Below, piece by piece: positions 61,619 through 64,000 of a stretch of 64,000 nucleotides of DNA. The notes under the pieces are model-generated. The model was not told where the DNA came from. It was given only the letters and a program-made list of their open reading frames with translations, and searched no databases. The stretch covers positions 62,001 to 126,000 of the forward strand of contig OZ251535.1 of NCBI GenBank assembly GCA_965243165.1. Direction: 5' to 3'. Within the stretch, counting starts at the first letter, position 1. Every line of letters begins with the position of its first letter. The stretch is from CATQHD01 sp965243165 (GTDB lineage Bacteria; Actinomycetota; Acidimicrobiia; Spongiisociales; Spongiisociaceae). Both the position numbers and the translations under genes were made by a program.

Positions 61619-62676
61619 GCGGCGGTCTCGAAGCCAGGGCGTGCGCCGCCCGGCCGGATTTCAGGCTGGATGTGTTATTGGACATACCACCGGGGAGCAC
61701 CTTTGCGGTTCTGGGACCCAACGGAGCGGGCAAGACCACCCTGGTCGAGGCCTTGGCCGGCCTGCTGCCCTTGGAAGAGGGGTACGTCCGGCTGGGCGGG
61801 CGCACGCTGGACGACCCCGCCGCCGGGGTTTTCCTGCCGCCTTCCGAACGCCGGATCGGGGTGGTGTTCCAAGACGGAGTGCTGTTTCCCCATATGGGGG
61901 CGCTGGAGAACGTCGCTTTCGGGTTGCGCGCCGCCGGCGCCGCCCGTTCCGAGGCCCGCCGCCGCGCCGCCGAATGGCTGGAGGCCCTGGGGCTGGCCGG
62001 GCTGGAGCACCGCCGCCCCGGACAGCTCTCCGGCGGACAGGCCCAGCGGGTGGCTCTGGCCCGCGCCCTGATCACCGACCCGGCGCTGCTGCTGCTCGAC
62101 GAACCCTTCACCGCCCTCGATGTGGGGGCGCGGGCGGGGCTGCGTCAGCTGCTGGCCGGCCGTCTGAGCGAATTCGCCGGCCCCCGGCTGCTGATCACCC
62201 ACGACCCCGCCGAGGCCTTCCTGCTGGCCGACCATGTGGTGATCATCGAAAAGGGTTCGGTGGTCCAGGCAGGCGCCCCCGATGACATCCGGCTCCGGCC
62301 CGCCAGCCGTTACGCCGCCGACCTGGCCGGCGTGAATCTGATCGCGGGGATTGCGGCGGGCCGCGTCCTGGCCGCCGGCGGCCGCCGGCTGCAGACCGCC
62401 GACGCGGCGGAGGGCCGGGTGATCGCGGTGATCCACCCCCGCGCCATCTCCATCCACCTCGACCGCCCGGCCGGCAGCCCCCGCAACGTCTGGCAAACCG
62501 CCGTCAGCCGCGTCGAACACCGAATCGACCGGGTGCGGGTCCAGACCGGCGGCCCGCTGCCGGTCACCGCCGAGGTGACCCCGGAGGCCCGCTCGGCCCT
62601 GGGCCTGGAGGAGGGGCTGGCCGTCTGGGTTTCGATCAAGGCCACCGAAATCCGAGTGCGCAGCGACTCCGGCTGA
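61615..62676 (+). CDS. modC: molybdate ABC ATPase with TOBE domain
   Basis: A 353-residue cassette: Walker A GPNGAGKTT (about 32-40), LSGGQAQRVALARAL (about 137), LLLDEPFTALD (about 158), H-loop ITHDPAEAF, then a TOBE/Mop region (IHPRAISIHLDRPAGSPRNVW; VTAEVTPEARSALGLEEGLAVWVSIKATEIRV). GTG 61615 with GGAGG five bases upstream, overlapping the modB stop, is preferred over the TTG at 61600. Confidence 0.94.
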   Translation: MSGGLEARACAARPDFRLDVLLDIPPGSTFAVLGPNGAGKTTLVEALAGLLPLEEGYVRLGGRTLDDPAAGVFLPPSERRIGVVFQDGVLFPHMGALENVAFGLRAAGAARSEARRRAAEWLEALGLAGLEHRRPGQLSGGQAQRVALARALITDPALLLLDEPFTALDVGARAGLRQLLAGRLSEFAGPRLLITHDPAEAFLLADHVVIIEKGSVVQAGAPDDIRLRPASRYAADLAGVNLIAGIAAGRVLAAGGRRLQTADAAEGRVIAVIHPRAISIHLDRPAGSPRNVWQTAVSRVEHRIDRVRVQTGGPLPVTAEVTPEARSALGLEEGLAVWVSIKATEIRVRSDSG

Positions 62677-62692
62677 TGGTAGAGTTCGGCCT

Positions 62693-63628
62693 ATGGCGAG
62701 GATTGAGGGAATCCGCATCAGGAACTACCGGGTGCTGAAAGACGTAACACTCGGTAAGCTGTGGGATACACAATGGGTCAAGCCGTTGACTCCTTTGACA
62801 GCAGTTATCGGTAAGAACGGAGCAGGCAAGAGTTCTTTGTTCGACGCCTTCAGGTTCCTTGCCGATTGCCTCAAGCTAGGCGTTGAAGAAGCCTGTGATG
62901 TAAGAGGTCGGGGAGGATTCCAACGTATTTAATCTCAAGGAAGTAAGGGATATATCCAGTTTGAAGTTTACTATCGAGAAAGGGCTAACACTCGGCCGAT
63001 TACTTATGAGCTTGCGATTGATACTGATCGCTCAGGCCGACCGTTTGTTTTTCGTGAACGCCTTCGCCAGCGGCGCAAAGGGCAAAGATACGGCAGACCC
63101 TACTCCTTTTTGCGGATGTATCGAGGGCGGGGTGTAGCCTGGAAAGGAGATTGGCAAGGCGAGCAGGAAGACGAATTATCCCCCGATTTGGAAGAGGCTC
63201 GTATCGAGCAGAAAATACAGGAAGTACGGGATGGCGAAGAAAGCGCGGAGACAGAAGCAATCGAATTGGAGGACAAGCGAAAGCTGGGCATAGCAACCTT
63301 GGGTGCCTTAAAGCAACATCCCAGGATCTCGGACTTCCGCCGTTTCATAGAAGGCTGGTACTTGAGTTATTTTACCCCGGACGCTGCCCGTAGTCTACCA
63401 TTGGCAGGTCCGCAAAAACACTTGAATATACATGGAGACAATCTAGGCAATGTTGTGCAATATATGGAGCGTGAACACAAAGATAAACTTGGTGTCATCC
63501 TGGCGAAAATTGCCGAGCGGGTACCAGGTATTGATAGGATTACGACCGAACACAGCCCTGACGGCAGGTTGCTTATCCGATTCAACGACCGGGGCTTTGA
63601 AGATCCTTTCTACGCCCAGCAGATGTCC
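62693..63628 (+). pseudogene. AAA-family ATPase, interrupted by nonsense codon and 3'-truncated
   Basis: The first 79 codons encode an SMC/OLD-like ATPase N-terminus: IRIRNYRVLKDVTLG and Walker A IGKNGAGKSSLFDAFRFLADCLK (about 40-62). An in-frame TAA at 62930-62932 stops it. The same frame then continues without further stops as clear family sequence (SQGSKGYIQFEVYYRE; LGALKQHPRISDFRRFIEGWYLSYFTPDAARSLPLAGPQKHLN; LLIRFNDRGFEDPFYAQQMS). At about 63629, where the signature and Walker B half should follow, the sequence changes to GC-rich repeat DNA. It is AT-richer than modABC and starts 16 bp after modC. It is an inactive accessory gene. Confidence 0.85.
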
Positions 63629-63673
63629 GTCGGCCTCGCGGCGAAACCCCCGGCAGACAACCCCGCCGCCGGC

Positions 63674-63767
63674 AGCAACCTCTATCCCCCGCCCATGCTC
63701 CAGTCCCGCCTGCGGCGGCTGCGGAGGGGGAGCGCTGACCAGCAACAACTTCTATCCCCCCGCCCAT
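63674..63767 (+). repeat. short direct repeat at the ATPase truncation point
   Basis: AGCAACCTCTATCCCCC-GCCCAT (63674-63696) and AGCAACAACTTCTATCCCCC-CGCCCAT (63741-63767) are near-identical. They bracket a GC-rich stretch just after the broken end of the ATPase. Confidence 0.6.
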
Positions 63768-63809
63768 CGGCCGTCTTCTGAACCTGAACCAAGCCGAGCC
63801 GGCGCATCG

Positions 63810-64000
63810 TTTTTCGCGTTCTCCGACCCCCGCCCCGGCTTCGCCGGGTTTCCCGCCCCCGCCGCCTCCGAACCACCGTCTTCGGACACAGAGGGCGCGC
63901 TGCGGCCCTCTGCGCCCGATCCGCCTCGGCACAGCCAGGTCGGCAACCCCGCCCTTGGAGCCTCGGCCCTGGGCGGAGCGGCCTCTGTATGACCGCAGCA
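63810..64000 (+). repeat. intergenic composite repeat, subfamily B copy 2, runs off the window
   Basis: Inverted match of 8484-8672. It begins TTTTCGCGTTCTCCGA, has the hairpin core CCCGGC-TTC-GCCGGG and the CCCGCCCCCGCCGCCTCCG block, then CCACCGTCTTCGGACACAGA and the CTTGGAGCC block, and ends GGCCTCTGTATGAC at the window edge. Confidence 0.85.

Overview
The window is high-GC bacterial chromosome with short intergenic gaps, many GTG or TTG starts and stop/start-overlapping (ATGA, GTGA) operons. The eno-divIC-DUF501 order, an actinobacterial-type nickel superoxide dismutase paired with its dedicated signal peptidase, a YerB-like DUF3048 lipoprotein and the korAB pair point to an actinobacterium. 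Acidimicrobiia is my best guess, but this is inference from gene content and base composition only. Several visibly AT-richer stretches (1-2423, about 14985-16440, 39250-39430, 42527-42820, 62693-63628) look acquired.

Layout. 1-2423: the 3' part of a foreign-looking SNF2/RapA-type helicase. 2464-8410: a membrane protein, metG and a four-gene double ABC-2 export operon. 8961-10035: divergent sodN/sodX. 10559-14947: DUF3048 lipoprotein and 2-oxoacid:ferredoxin oxidoreductase korAB. 14985-16443: a tight three-gene module (unknown 253-aa protein, PIN toxin, DUF2283). 16573-23483: VOC protein, O-methyltransferase, geranylgeranyl-reductase-type flavoprotein, a MalK-like ATPase, a purine permease and an adenosine/adenine deaminase. 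23545-26515: PLD-like membrane protein, XRE regulator and DUF4143 ATPase, associated with a three-copy repeat. 26662-38480: housekeeping (L25, pth, pgsA, epimerase, mfd, PpiC lipoprotein, mazG, eno, divIC, DUF501, tRNA-Leu). 38587-42820: an accessory scrap-yard with an orphan DUF433 antitoxin, a large sigma-region-4/winged-helix protein between direct repeats, gene-end fragments and an HNH nuclease. 42941-55837: a catabolic cluster (Asp/Glu/hydantoin racemase, SDR, a dipeptide-type ABC transporter, hydantoinase/oxoprolinase A and B, DUF885 peptidase). 55863-62676: aminotransferase, small membrane protein with a hypothetical partner, enoyl-CoA hydratase family protein, MTHFS-like protein and modABC. 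62693-63628: an AAA ATPase killed by a nonsense codon and truncated next to a repeat.

The most interesting signals are not classical genes. They are (i) a family of composite intergenic repeats of about 200 bp, five copies in two subfamilies sharing one half; (ii) a 44-bp element built on an internally repeated CGCGTGA..CGGGAA motif around the XRE/DUF4143 genes; (iii) a recombination mosaic at 41.9-42.5 kb, made of 3' gene ends whose intact relatives sit elsewhere in this window; and (iv) the three-gene PIN module, whose DUF2283 end recurs as a decayed inverted copy in that mosaic.

The peptide/hydantoin cluster reads as a uptake-and-hydrolysis pathway: the ABC transporter imports an amide or peptide, DUF885 may cleave peptides, HyuA/HyuB opens hydantoin or 5-oxoproline rings, and the racemase inverts the product. 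Substrate identity cannot be read from the sequence.
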